A stretch of 8,558 nt of DNA, from NCBI GenBank assembly GCA_016743925.1, contig JADGFH010000226.1, positions 1 through 8,558 on the forward strand, in the 5' to 3' direction. Both the position numbers and the translations under genes were made by a program. Below, piece by piece: positions 1-7,582 of the stretch (the stretch's first letter is position 1; each line of letters begins with the position of its first letter). This DNA is from Labilibaculum sp. (lineage in GTDB: Bacteria > Bacteroidota > Bacteroidia > Bacteroidales > Marinifilaceae). A model generated the notes under the pieces. It ran no database searches. It was not told the origin of the DNA and was given only the letters and a program-made list of their open reading frames with translations.

Positions 1-583
1 GGCCTCTATGGTACTCTTTGCAGTAATTGATATTATTGGATCGATTCCTATTATCTTAGATTTACAAAAAAAAGGTGGAAAAATTGAAGCGTTTAAAGCT
101 ACAATTGTTGCATTAAGTGTATTAATTGCCTTTACTTTTTTAGGAGAAAAATTACTTGGCTTATTTGGCGTTGATATTTCGAGTTTTGCTATTGCCGGTT
201 CATTTATTCTATTTATTATGGGTGTTGAAATGGCTCTTGGTATTGAAATTATTAAATACGATGGTCCAAGTGGTGTTTCCATTGTTCCTATCGCTTTCCC
301 TTTGGTTGCAGGTGCTGGTTCGTTCACTACTGTTCTTGCTTTACGAGCTGAATATGCAATGGAAAATATCATTATTGCTATCATTCTTAATTTGGCGCTC
401 GTATACATAGTTCTTCGCTCCACAAATCTGGTTGAACGTTTCCTTGGAGAAGGTGGGATTCATATTTTGCGTAAAGTATTTGGTATTATCCTTTTAGCAA
501 TATCTGTAAAGCTATTCATGACTAATGTTGCAATCCAAATCCACACCTTATTTCCTTTCTTAAAAGAAGCTCTACAACATTAA
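1..583 (+). CDS. MarC family integral membrane protein (5' end outside window)
   Basis: Inner-membrane protein of the MarC family (related to E. coli MarC/YhcE/YchE). The family's biochemical function is not established; its old link to multiple antibiotic resistance is not well supported. The reading frame is open from base 2, and the first ATG (base 8) falls inside the conserved first helix, which reads ASMVLFAVIDIIGSIPI, so the true start lies upstream. About 193 residues are present; perhaps 10-20 are missing compared with the usual 195-215. The family hallmarks visible are the IDIIGSIPI segment near the start, the FILFIMGVEMALG helix, and the central IVPIAFPLVAGAGSFTTVLAL segment, followed by two more hydrophobic helices. 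The stop is TAA at 581-583. No convincing terminator hairpin follows before the permease gene 92 bases downstream, so cotranscription is possible but unproven. Family assignment is firm; role is unknown. Confidence 0.9.
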   Translation, partial: ASMVLFAVIDIIGSIPIILDLQKKGGKIEAFKATIVALSVLIAFTFLGEKLLGLFGVDISSFAIAGSFILFIMGVEMALGIEIIKYDGPSGVSIVPIAFPLVAGAGSFTTVLALRAEYAMENIIIAIILNLALVYIVLRSTNLVERFLGEGGIHILRKVFGIILLAISVKLFMTNVAIQIHTLFPFLKEALQH

Positions 584-675
584 AAATGAAATGTTTTAAA
601 CTTATTTAACGTACAAATAATAAGTACTTGCACTACCTTGTTTCAACCTATTCTCATTATTAATTGAGCTTAGTT

Positions 676-1416
676 ATGCATGATATTACGGTAATTCAAA
701 TAATTCTCTGTGCCTTAGTAATTCTTTCGGCTGCCTTTATTAAAGGTATGACGGGTTTTGGATTTGCCTTACTTGCAGTACCCTTTCTTTCTCTACTATT
801 TCCAATGCAGGTTTTAGTTCCTGCCATGAGTTTGTTTAATCTAATTACAAGTTTGGTAATTCTTTTTAAACTTCAGGAAAAAATTAAGGCTTATTATTTT
901 ATTCCCATGTTTATTGCCAGTTTAGGAGGAATTCCTTTGGGTATTTACGCGCTAGAATACGTAAGCAGCGAAAGCTTAAGATTAATTACAGGTATTTTAG
1001 TAATTCTATTTTCTGTTCAAATGCTTGGAAAAGTGAAGTTAGCAAAGCGATATTTACAGTTTCCAATTGTTTTTGCCGGTTTCATTAGCGGCATACTAAA
1101 TAGTGCCATCTCTGTTGGCGGACCGCCACTAGTAATTGCGATGAACCGTAAAGGCTATTCGAAAAATCGCTTTCGTGGCGTATTTGCATGGTTTAGTACC
1201 TTCTCTGCATTTTTTACAACTGCTGCTTTTTTAATGAATGGAATGATTGAAATGGAATCCGTTAACCTAGCGCTATTTTGTCTTCCTATTCTTTTTTTCG
1301 GATCACATATTGGATCAAAATTTTCTACCAAGATTGAACCAGATAAATTCCGAAAAATAGTAATTGGAATTAATATTGTTACAGGTTCGTTTATTGTTAT
1401 TTCAACACTCTTATAA
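676..1416 (+). CDS. TauE/SafE (TSUP) family permease
   Basis: Predicted inner-membrane transporter of the sulfite exporter TauE/SafE family (TSUP), whose characterised members move sulfite, sulfoacetate or other small organosulfur and organic anions. The substrate here cannot be read from sequence. The 246-residue protein is almost wholly hydrophobic, with about eight likely helices. It shows the two-repeat layout of the family: KGMTGFGFALLAVP at residues 23-36, and the second-half counterpart SGILNSAISVGGPP at 138-151. I chose ATG at 676. An in-frame TTG at 664 would add four residues, but it has no better ribosome-binding sequence and the ATG start leaves a normal family N-terminus. The gene is 92 bases after the MarC gene on the same strand and converges on nfo, with only 48 bases between the two stops and no hairpin seen there. 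No sulfur-metabolism genes are nearby to suggest a substrate. Confidence 0.88.
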   Translation: MHDITVIQIILCALVILSAAFIKGMTGFGFALLAVPFLSLLFPMQVLVPAMSLFNLITSLVILFKLQEKIKAYYFIPMFIASLGGIPLGIYALEYVSSESLRLITGILVILFSVQMLGKVKLAKRYLQFPIVFAGFISGILNSAISVGGPPLVIAMNRKGYSKNRFRGVFAWFSTFSAFFTTAAFLMNGMIEMESVNLALFCLPILFFGSHIGSKFSTKIEPDKFRKIVIGINIVTGSFIVISTLL

Positions 1417-1464
1417 CAAAGAATACCCTATTTGTTAATTACATTTTGTTGCGTATAATATCAC

Positions 1465-2310
1465 CTACTTCTTTTCTAAATTATAAATCAATTTAATTTC
1501 TTCAGCCCAATTATCAGAATTCGGTGTTTCAAGAATCATTGGAATATTATTGAAACGAACGTCATTCATTAAGTATTCGAAAGCCGCAAGACCAATAAAT
1601 CCCTGTCCAATTAATTCGTGACGATCAACTTTTGTAGCTAGCTCTTTTTTTGAATCATTCAAATGCATTCCCTTTAAATATTTAAAGCCAATAATACGCT
1701 CAAAATCTGCAAATACATTTTCAAAACTGGCTTTTGTAGATATATCATAACCAGCAGTAAATACGTGGCAAGTATCAATACAAACAGCGATTCTCGATTG
1801 ATCTTCAACACGATCGATAATTGCTGCAATTTGTTCGAAGGTAAAGCCCAAATTACTTCCTTGACCTGCAGTATTTTCAATAACAGCACTAACGCCTTTG
1901 GTTTTATCCAAAGCCCAATTAATCGAATCGGAAATGGTATGCAAACATTCGTCAATGGAGACCTTTTTTAAATGACTTCCTGGATGAAAGTTTAAACGAT
2001 CCAATCCCAACTGCTCGCATCGTTGCATCTCATCCAAAAATGCATTTCTAGATTTCTCTAAAGAATCCTTATCCGGATGTCCTAAATTAATAAGGTAACT
2101 ATCGTGAGCTAAAATTTGAGATGCTTTATAAGCATACTTATCACAATTCTCTTTAAATAGATCTATACTCTCATCTGTTAAAGGTTTAGCTATCCATTTC
2201 CTTTGATTCTTAGTGAAAAGAGCAAAAGCTTTCGCCCCAATTTTAGCTGCATTCTCAGGTGCATTTTCCACTCCTCCAGCTGCACTCACATGTGCTCCAA
2301 TATATTTCAT
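1465..2310 (-). CDS. nfo: Deoxyribonuclease IV (endonuclease IV, AP endonuclease)
   Basis: Class II apurinic/apyrimidinic endonuclease. It cleaves the phosphodiester bond 5' of abasic sites and trims blocked 3' ends in base-excision repair, in the cytoplasm, using a trinuclear zinc centre in a TIM barrel. The 281-residue protein matches E. coli Nfo closely over its length. All nine zinc ligands fall at the positions known for the E. coli enzyme: H69, H109, E145, D179, H182, H216, D229, H231 and E261. The signature blocks LNFHPGSHL, VIENTAGQGSNLG, CIDTCHVFTAGYD and GMHLNDSK are intact. I chose ATG at 2310 because it gives the canonical MKYIGAHVSAAGG N-terminus; the frame stays open to 2346, but the 12 extra residues have no family counterpart. 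A terminator separates it from the outer-membrane protein gene upstream, so it probably has its own promoter (candidate at 2344-2351). Confidence 0.98.
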   Translation of the reverse strand: MKYIGAHVSAAGGVENAPENAAKIGAKAFALFTKNQRKWIAKPLTDESIDLFKENCDKYAYKASQILAHDSYLINLGHPDKDSLEKSRNAFLDEMQRCEQLGLDRLNFHPGSHLKKVSIDECLHTISDSINWALDKTKGVSAVIENTAGQGSNLGFTFEQIAAIIDRVEDQSRIAVCIDTCHVFTAGYDISTKASFENVFADFERIIGFKYLKGMHLNDSKKELATKVDRHELIGQGFIGLAAFEYLMNDVRFNNIPMILETPNSDNWAEEIKLIYNLEKK

Positions 2311-2343
2311 TCTTATCTTCGTTTTATTTAAATCGATAAAGTA

Positions 2344-2351
2344 CAAATATC
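2344..2351 (-). promoter_or_regulatory. Weak candidate -7 element for nfo
   Basis: On the minus strand the octamer reads GATATTTG, one base off the Bacteroidota -7 consensus TAnnTTTG. A start site a few bases downstream would leave a leader of roughly 25-30 bases before nfo. No TTG/TTTG -33 element is seen at the expected distance, where the preceding terminator stem lies. The call rests on one octamer and on the need for a promoter after that terminator. Confidence 0.3.
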
Positions 2352-2381
2352 AAAAAACTCACGAAATTAATTCCGTGAGTT
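2352..2381 (-). terminator. Intrinsic terminator of the outer-membrane protein gene
   Basis: A perfect 8-bp stem, AACTCACG (2356-2363) with CGTGAGTT (2374-2381), encloses a 10-base loop that can add two inner A-T pairs. On the minus strand it is followed by a run of six T, the first two of which belong to the stem. It begins 23 bases after the stop of the 820-residue protein and isolates that gene from nfo. Orientation is set by the T-tract, which is on the minus strand only. Confidence 0.88.
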
Positions 2382-2404
2382 CTCCTTTATATTTTTATTG
2401 GTTC

Positions 2405-4867
2405 CTACATTTCAAATTCTTCCACATCTACTCCTCCGCCATTTCCTTTTCCTCTTTTAACTTTATAATTATTGATTTTAAAGCTAAGTTTCAAACTAAA
2501 CACTGGTGATTTACGATTAAACTGACTAAAATTATAGAAGTTCTCCCCTTCATACAAAGTTTCATGTTTTGCTGTTCCAAATATATCTCGAACCTGGACG
2601 GTTGCAGATAATTTTCGCTTAAGGAAATCTCTTTTAAACGCTGCTGATGTTGTAAAATACCCTTTTCGTTTTCCTTGTGCCCAATTCGTATCTGAATTAT
2701 AATTAGCTGTAAATTGGAATCTTGTTGCCTTATCAACAATAATTGTTGAGTTGTTTCTCAAACTCCAATTGTAACTCTTGGTAGAAAAATCCTGATAGAT
2801 ATCTTCATCATCTGAGTTTGTTATCGTAAAATCTCCTTCTTCCTTATAATGATAAAAATTACCAATTAAATCGTTTTTAAACCACTTAGCAAATGATAGG
2901 TTTAACGTAGCTTCAATTCCTAAAGAATAATCATTCCCAACATTAACCGAGGTACTCTTCATTACATTTCCTTGATCTTCCCAAGGGTAACGAACACTTT
3001 CAATTTTATTATGAGTCACTTTATAGTAGGTTTCTACAGATATTGACTGATCACCAAAGCGTTTCATATAACCCAATTCATAAGAATCAATATACTCAGG
3101 ATCCAAATCTGGATTTCCTTGACGAACATTATAAGCATCTCTCCAAGTAATAAAAGGTTCTAAGTAATATCCTCTAGGCCGTCTTATTCTTCTTGTATAA
3201 CTTGCCATTACCTGATTATCAGAACCTAAATCCATTTGTGTGTGGATCGTTGGGAAAAAATCCCATCTCTTAATGGTAAAGGTCTCCAATTCATCTCTAA
3301 AATCTATTTCTCTATTGGTATATTCTGATCTAAAACCAAGCTGATAACCAAACATTCCAATTTTTGAAGCATAAGTTGTATACAATCCATGTACCTGACG
3401 ATCGTAAGTTACATCATGACTATATAAAGCTTGGTAATCGTAAGCTCTTGTAGAAGTATTGTAATGCTCTTGTTTTGTATCTGCTTCACTTGAACGAATC
3501 TGCCCTTGATATCCAAACTCAAATTTTGAATCCTTACCCAAAGGTAAAGTATAGTCTGAACGTATTTCCCAACGAGTTCCTGGTCCTTCTTCGGTTGCAA
3601 TTTTTCCTGATACCTGACCATCCGCATCAAACAACTCGTTTTTTGATTGCTCATCGCCACTACCTCGATGTGAATAACTAACCTGAGTAGCCAATTGATG
3701 TCCTTTTCCTTCAAATTTCTTGGTATAAGAAAAATTAGAGTTGATAAAAGTCATTTCCTTATTCCACAAATTCCAGCTATCATATAATGCTTTATCGGAA
3801 CTATTACTATCAAATTCTTGATAATCGAGAATAGAACCTCTTTCCATTTCTCTGTTTCCATATCGAAAACCAAAAGATATTTGATTCTTCGCATTAATAT
3901 CAAAATCGAAACCTGTTCTAATTCCATAACCAGAACGTTTCATTTTGCTTTCACCATCAGATATTACAGTATTGGTAAGATTTTCGTAAGTAGTTCTGTT
4001 TTCAGTATGACTAGTTCCTTCAAACTGTCTATTACTATAATCCAATCCAAAATTCCAATTCCATTTCTTCTTTCTATAGTTAATTAAGAAATCACTATTG
4101 TAGTTCTCTTGACTTCCCAAACTAAGATTAACAACACCATTTAAGCCCTTTTCAGTATTCTTTTTTGTAATGATATTTATAATACCAGCAGTACCTTCTG
4201 GATCGTATTTTGCTGAAGGATTTGTGATAATTTCAATGTTCTCAATCACACTGGCAGGCATTTGCTCTAGTATATCAGAGGCATCTAATATGGAAGGTTT
4301 ACCGTCTACCAAAACGGTAAAATTCGAATTTCCTCTCAAACTAACATTCCCTTCAATATCAACACTAACCGATGGCACATTCTCCAAGACATCAACAGCC
4401 GTACCGCTCGCAGCCGTAATTTGTCGACTTACCGGAATCACTTTTTTATCGATTTGATATTGCACTGGTAATCTTTCAGAAGTCACCACAACCTCATCAA
4501 GTGATTCAGTAGATTGTCGAAGATTTACAATTTTTAGGTTTGCTATTTTTTGCTTTTTACTAATGGGAATATTCCGAACCATTGCCTTGTTATAGCCAAT
4601 GAATGAAACCTCAACAAAGTATTTTCCAGGTTTTAACTTTTGCAGTTCAAATTCACCTTTCCCATTGGTAATTGTTCCGTCAATCAATGTCGAATCAGTC
4701 ATAGTATAAACTGAGACAGTTGCATATTCCACAGGAATATCCATTGCATTATCCATAACGATACCTTTAATCATTCCCCCTCTAATTTCAGAGTTCCCAA
4801 CAGGTATAGTCGCTTTCACGGATGTTAATAATACACAAAAGCTAATCAAAAGTATTAATCGATTCAT
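2405..4867 (-). CDS. TonB-receptor-like outer membrane beta-barrel protein with carboxypeptidase-regulatory-like domain
   Basis: An 820-residue outer-membrane protein of the Bacteroidota type often annotated 'outer membrane beta-barrel family protein' or 'TonB-dependent receptor' (barrel domain OMP_b-brl_3). It has a signal peptide at about residues 1-19 (hydrophobic core LILLISFCVLL, likely cut after VKA). A carboxypeptidase-regulatory-like beta-sandwich follows at about 33-118 (GIVMDNAMDIPVEYATVSVY, then GKYFVEVSFIGY). Then come a TonB-box-like DEVVVTSE at 124-131 and a plug domain at about 140-236 (VLENVPSVSVD, VSLRGNSNFTVLVDGKP, YDPEGTAGIINIITKK). The rest is a long barrel of alternating aromatic/polar strands ending near VFSLKLSFKIN. 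About 19 Gly-rich and acidic residues extend past the last strand. There is no SusD-like partner or TonB/ExbBD gene nearby, so the ligand is unknown and it is not a Sus-type pair. ATG at 4867 directly precedes the signal peptide. It probably forms a single-gene unit, with a promoter at 4902-4933 and a terminator at 2352-2381. Confidence 0.93.
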   Translation of the reverse strand: MNRLILLISFCVLLTSVKATIPVGNSEIRGGMIKGIVMDNAMDIPVEYATVSVYTMTDSTLIDGTITNGKGEFELQKLKPGKYFVEVSFIGYNKAMVRNIPISKKQKIANLKIVNLRQSTESLDEVVVTSERLPVQYQIDKKVIPVSRQITAASGTAVDVLENVPSVSVDIEGNVSLRGNSNFTVLVDGKPSILDASDILEQMPASVIENIEIITNPSAKYDPEGTAGIINIITKKNTEKGLNGVVNLSLGSQENYNSDFLINYRKKKWNWNFGLDYSNRQFEGTSHTENRTTYENLTNTVISDGESKMKRSGYGIRTGFDFDINAKNQISFGFRYGNREMERGSILDYQEFDSNSSDKALYDSWNLWNKEMTFINSNFSYTKKFEGKGHQLATQVSYSHRGSGDEQSKNELFDADGQVSGKIATEEGPGTRWEIRSDYTLPLGKDSKFEFGYQGQIRSSEADTKQEHYNTSTRAYDYQALYSHDVTYDRQVHGLYTTYASKIGMFGYQLGFRSEYTNREIDFRDELETFTIKRWDFFPTIHTQMDLGSDNQVMASYTRRIRRPRGYYLEPFITWRDAYNVRQGNPDLDPEYIDSYELGYMKRFGDQSISVETYYKVTHNKIESVRYPWEDQGNVMKSTSVNVGNDYSLGIEATLNLSFAKWFKNDLIGNFYHYKEEGDFTITNSDDEDIYQDFSTKSYNWSLRNNSTIIVDKATRFQFTANYNSDTNWAQGKRKGYFTTSAAFKRDFLKRKLSATVQVRDIFGTAKHETLYEGENFYNFSQFNRKSPVFSLKLSFKINNYKVKRGKGNGGGVDVEEFEM

Positions 4868-4901
4868 TTAGTAATTTATAAAGTTTTTAAAATTGCCCTA
4901 A

Positions 4902-4933
4902 CAAACTTACAACCCAAATTCCAAATACATCAA
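4902..4933 (-). promoter_or_regulatory. Bacteroidota-type promoter for the outer-membrane protein gene
   Basis: On the minus strand TAAGTTTG (4909 to 4902) is an exact match to the -7 consensus TAnnTTTG. A TTG at 4933-4931 lies 21 bases upstream, within the 17-23 base spacing reported for this sigma-factor class. Transcription would start near 4895, giving a leader of about 28 bases before the ATG at 4867. This is the best promoter match I found in the window. Confidence 0.6.
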
Positions 4934-4934
4934 T

Positions 4935-4954
4935 AAATCTATCATTTTAGATTT
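4935..4954. repeat. Short dyad (possible operator) abutting the -33 element
   Basis: A perfect 7-bp inverted repeat, AAATCTA (4935-4941) and TAGATTT (4948-4954), is separated by six bases. Only one of its pairs is G-C and no T-run follows on either strand, so it is a poor terminator. Its place one base upstream of the predicted -33 TTG of the outer-membrane protein promoter makes an activator or repressor site possible. In DNA this AT-rich, chance occurrence is also possible. Confidence 0.3.
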
Positions 4955-5049
4955 TCATTAACATTTGGCCGATAAGTAAGTTTCTTTTCTGGATTTTAGT
5001 TCACTTTATAGACGAATGAAAGGTAAAAAGGTTTAATCGGAAAATAATT

Positions 5050-5901
5050 TTATTTGCTATTCCAGTTCTCGATAGCTATCCTACCCATTTCTCGCCCCAA
5101 CTCGTAGTCCTTAACCAATAAATCGTAGTCTTGGGTAAATCGTTTGGTTTGAAAACTTTCAGGCGGACAAACATCAAGTATTTTAAGGTTTTGTGGAGGG
5201 TTTTGAATTAAATCAATAGATGAATTATATGTTTCGGGGCGTTTTTGCAAGGCACTTACCAATCCAGGGTGTTTTCGAAAAAGAAATTTCCCTAATACGG
5301 ATTCCAACCCTTTCTTCATCCGAAAAGAATCTGGTCGCGAACGAATCACCATTATTTTGTTTGCTCCCTTTTCAATTGCTCTTTCAATTGGAATTGGGGC
5401 AGATACTCCGCCATCCGAAACAATTTGATTTTCTATTTTTAGGAATTTACGATAAAAAAGAGGAACCGTACAGCTCGCTTTCATTACATGACTAAGGCTA
5501 TCTGCATCGGGTTTTATAAATTGTGAGCGACCGTCAGAATTCATGGTTACCCCAATTTCAAAATCAGGATTATCAGAAAACAAAATATCAGTACTTATTG
5601 GCAATTCTCGTGTGGTGATATCCCAAGACCAGTCTAAATCCATTAAATGACCACCCTTCAAAAATTTTTTCCAACTAATGTAATCCGGACGTAGAGAATA
5701 ATCCGTAAACACTTTAAAGTTTCTCCCTTTCTGTTTTGCCAAATAAGCTGCTGCATTAATCGCACCTGCAGAAACACCTAGAACTGTTATAAAAGGATTA
5801 AAATCGACTTCCATAAATTGATCTAAAACACCTGCTGCAAAAATTCCTCGCATTGCACCACCTTCTACTACTAATGCTGTTTTTTCTTGCTGCTCATTCA
5901 T
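5050..5901 (-). CDS. Patatin-like phospholipase family protein
   Basis: A 283-residue patatin-fold lipid acyl hydrolase, most like the bacterial YjjU group. Members use a Ser-Asp dyad to cleave acyl esters of phospholipids or lysophospholipids. All the catalytic parts are visible: the oxyanion-hole loop GGAMRG (14-19), the nucleophile elbow GVSAG with Ser44, the conserved block ASCTVPLFY (142-150), and the dyad aspartate in SDGG (Asp163). No signal peptide or membrane helix is seen, so it should act in the cytoplasm or at the inner face of the membrane. This differs from secreted patatin toxins and from outer-membrane patatins with a fused barrel. The gene lies 57 bases downstream of the PlsC-type acyltransferase on the same strand with no terminator between, so the two are probably cotranscribed and may deacylate and reacylate the same lipid pool. 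Substrate specificity is inference. No clear terminator follows it. Confidence 0.93.
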   Translation of the reverse strand: MNEQQEKTALVVEGGAMRGIFAAGVLDQFMEVDFNPFITVLGVSAGAINAAAYLAKQKGRNFKVFTDYSLRPDYISWKKFLKGGHLMDLDWSWDITTRELPISTDILFSDNPDFEIGVTMNSDGRSQFIKPDADSLSHVMKASCTVPLFYRKFLKIENQIVSDGGVSAPIPIERAIEKGANKIMVIRSRPDSFRMKKGLESVLGKFLFRKHPGLVSALQKRPETYNSSIDLIQNPPQNLKILDVCPPESFQTKRFTQDYDLLVKDYELGREMGRIAIENWNSK

Positions 5902-5958
5902 TTCGAATCAATTTTAAAAATGCTCTCTCTTGACAAAAGAAGCTTGGAATATTATCTA

Positions 5959-6717
5959 TTACTGATTCAATTCTTTTCGAATCAAATTTTCCACTTTTTC
6001 AGTTATTTCAATTGCAGTATTACTTCCTGGTTCAATTGGATCCAATAACTTGTAACTGACTTTTGCTCCTAAACACAATGGAAACATTCCATTTTTCTCA
6101 ATTTTATAATTTCCATCAATCACAAAAGGAACAATTAGCGAGTTTGGAGCAGCCTTAAGCAAAGCATCAATTCCTCCTGCTTTAAACTTTTTCATTACAC
6201 CTGTTTTACTTCTAGTACCTTCTGGAAAAATACAGGCTGCGTAATTGTTCTTTGCAATAAAATCTCCCAATTTAGAAATTTCCGGAATTGCCTGTGATCT
6301 GTTTTTTCTATCGATTAAAGCAGCTCCCGAATGACGAAGGTTATAAGAAACACTAGGAATATTCTTTGCTAGTTCTTTTTTAGAAATAAACTTTGCATGA
6401 TGTTTTCTGAACAACCAAACAATTGGAGGAATATCATAAACACCCTGATGATTTGAAACGATTATTAACGGACGATCGGTAGGTAGATTACATTTTGGTA
6501 AAGAAGTAATTCTTACGCCCAAAAATACTACAACACGCATTAAAAAAAAGTTTAAAACGTCAACCGAGTTTTTATGTGCTTGATATCCGAAAAGCTTATG
6601 ACTAATAACTTGAATCGGGTGAAAAATAACCAATAAAAGTAAAAATAGAATATAGAATATAACGCTTAAAGGATAGGATAATATCTTGATCATATAATTT
6701 CTGAGTTGGTAATTCAT
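5959..6717 (-). CDS. Lysophospholipid acyltransferase, PlsC family (1-acylglycerol-3-phosphate acyltransferase)
   Basis: A 252-residue membrane-bound acyltransferase of the PlsC/LPLAT family, which transfers an acyl chain to lysophosphatidic acid or a related lysolipid during phospholipid synthesis or repair. An N-terminal hydrophobic segment (about residues 15-32, with LFLLLLVIF) anchors it in the inner membrane. The family motifs appear in order: NHQGVYD (catalytic His90, Asp95), GAALIDRKNR (131-140), FPEGTRS (164-170, which binds the phosphate) and VPFVIDG (196-202). The frame opens with GTG at 6720 followed at once by ATG at 6717; I took the ATG, and a further ATG at 6693 is also possible. 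None has a clear Shine-Dalgarno sequence. It begins just after the SIMPL-gene terminator, so a promoter must lie in the 84 bases before it; TAAATTTT (minus strand, 6769-6762) is one base off the -7 consensus. I leave the symbol blank because Bacteroidota genomes often carry several paralogues. Confidence 0.93.
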   Translation of the reverse strand: MNYQLRNYMIKILSYPLSVIFYILFLLLLVIFHPIQVISHKLFGYQAHKNSVDVLNFFLMRVVVFLGVRITSLPKCNLPTDRPLIIVSNHQGVYDIPPIVWLFRKHHAKFISKKELAKNIPSVSYNLRHSGAALIDRKNRSQAIPEISKLGDFIAKNNYAACIFPEGTRSKTGVMKKFKAGGIDALLKAAPNSLIVPFVIDGNYKIEKNGMFPLCLGAKVSYKLLDPIEPGSNTAIEITEKVENLIRKELNQ

Positions 6718-6803
6718 CACAAAAGAACAAAAAAATAATTTGGTGAGAAAAACAGAACCTGAAAATTTAGCCTTAAACTATGCACAAGAGAAATTACAAC
6801 TAT

Positions 6804-6829
6804 AAAAAAGCCTCATTTTCATGAGGCTT
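6804..6829 (-). terminator. Intrinsic terminator of the SIMPL-domain gene
   Basis: A perfect 9-bp stem, AAGCCTCAT (6808-6816) with ATGAGGCTT (6821-6829), has a four-base loop that reads GAAA on the minus strand, a stable GNRA-type tetraloop. It is followed by six T (two of them in the stem). It starts nine bases after the TAA of the SIMPL gene. This is the strongest terminator in the window and separates that gene from the acyltransferase. Confidence 0.93.
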
Positions 6830-6838
6830 ACAATTCAT

Positions 6839-7534
6839 TTAATTTATTGCAAAACGAAGCAAAACTGAATATTCTAATTTAATTTTCTGAAAATCGAGGT
6901 TCGGTACATCCATTTTTGCCATGCTACTCATTCCGCGAATTCGAACTGCAGTGTTAGCATACTCATTTTTATAATGCGAAGAGGTTTCATTTATATAGAT
7001 TGCTTTTCCTGCTGTCTGTCCTATTGCCTCACACAAGTCTGAAGCCTTTTCTTTTCCAGCTTTTATTGCATTAATCTTAACCTCTCTTCTATATTTCTCA
7101 ATATCGGAATGATCTACTCGTAGAATATTGATATTCGAAATTTTAATTTTCTCAAGCTCTACAAATACCTTGGCAAGTGTTTTAGAATCATAAACTAGTA
7201 ATTCAAAATCTTTCGATTTCATTACATTGGTTTTTTTCATGAAATGTAACTTTAGATTACTTCCAAAATCAGATACCGAAAGTTGTTTCTCCAAGTTTAC
7301 ACCTGCCTTTTTTAATGCTGAAAACATCTGCTTTTCCAAAACTTCAACACTCTCTTTGTTTTTGGTGTCTTTTTCGTCTATATGAATATTTAAATAAATT
7401 TCATTTGGAACAATTTCCATTTCAGCAATTCCTTTCACCTCTATATAATTCTGATCGATAAAGTTTTTTTGCCCTTGGGCCATAGCTGTCCAACTCAAAA
7501 AAACAGCCAATAAAACAATTACATTTCTTTTCAT
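6839..7534 (-). CDS. SIMPL domain-containing (DUF541, YggE-like) exported protein
   Basis: A 231-residue secreted or periplasmic protein of the SIMPL/DUF541 family, to which E. coli YggE and the outer-membrane BP26 antigen of Brucella belong. The molecular function is not settled; YggE has been linked to oxidative-stress tolerance. A signal peptide spans residues 1-19 (basic MKR, core VIVLLAVFL, cut after AMA before QG). The mature part begins with the typical IEVKGIAEMEIVPNEIYLNI strand. It continues with the family's middle segment (KSKDFELLVYD and the INILRVDHSD region), the helix with EVKINAIKAGKEKASDLCEAIGQTAGKAIYINE, and a last strand KIKLEYSVLLRFAIN. Length and order are normal. The gene lies between two strong terminators and has a promoter candidate at 7583-7614, so it is probably transcribed alone. 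Confidence 0.9.
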   Translation of the reverse strand: MKRNVIVLLAVFLSWTAMAQGQKNFIDQNYIEVKGIAEMEIVPNEIYLNIHIDEKDTKNKESVEVLEKQMFSALKKAGVNLEKQLSVSDFGSNLKLHFMKKTNVMKSKDFELLVYDSKTLAKVFVELEKIKISNINILRVDHSDIEKYRREVKINAIKAGKEKASDLCEAIGQTAGKAIYINETSSHYKNEYANTAVRIRGMSSMAKMDVPNLDFQKIKLEYSVLLRFAIN

Positions 7535-7582
7535 ATGATTTCAATTTTGTGTTTGCTAATTAATATTACGAACCTGCTTAAA

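Noticed and set aside
634..641. TACCTTGT as a -7 element for the TauE/SafE gene
   Set aside because: It does not fit TAnnTTTG and no -33 element sits at a suitable distance.
664..675. TTG at 664 as the start of the TauE/SafE permease
   Set aside because: ATG at 676 is in the same frame, is the commoner start codon and gives a normal family N-terminus. No ribosome-binding sequence favours the TTG.
2311..2346. N-terminal extension of endonuclease IV from the longer open frame
   Set aside because: The extra 12 residues have no counterpart in the family, whose proteins begin MKYIGAHVSAAGG, and they would overlap the promoter candidate.
4170..4457. Plus-strand open frames inside the outer-membrane protein gene and similar antisense frames elsewhere
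   Set aside because: They lie opposite strongly conserved coding sequence, resemble no family, and have no initiation signals; they are shadows of the real genes.
4955..5049. Search for a terminator after the patatin gene
   Set aside because: Only a four-pair stem (CTTT/AAAG) is visible and no T-tract follows it, so read-through into the leader of the outer-membrane protein gene cannot be excluded.
5905..5917. GAATCAATTTTAA shared with 8202-8214, both upstream of minus-strand genes
   Set aside because: A 13-base match between two sites is expected about once by chance in a window of this length and AT content, and the distances to the starts differ.
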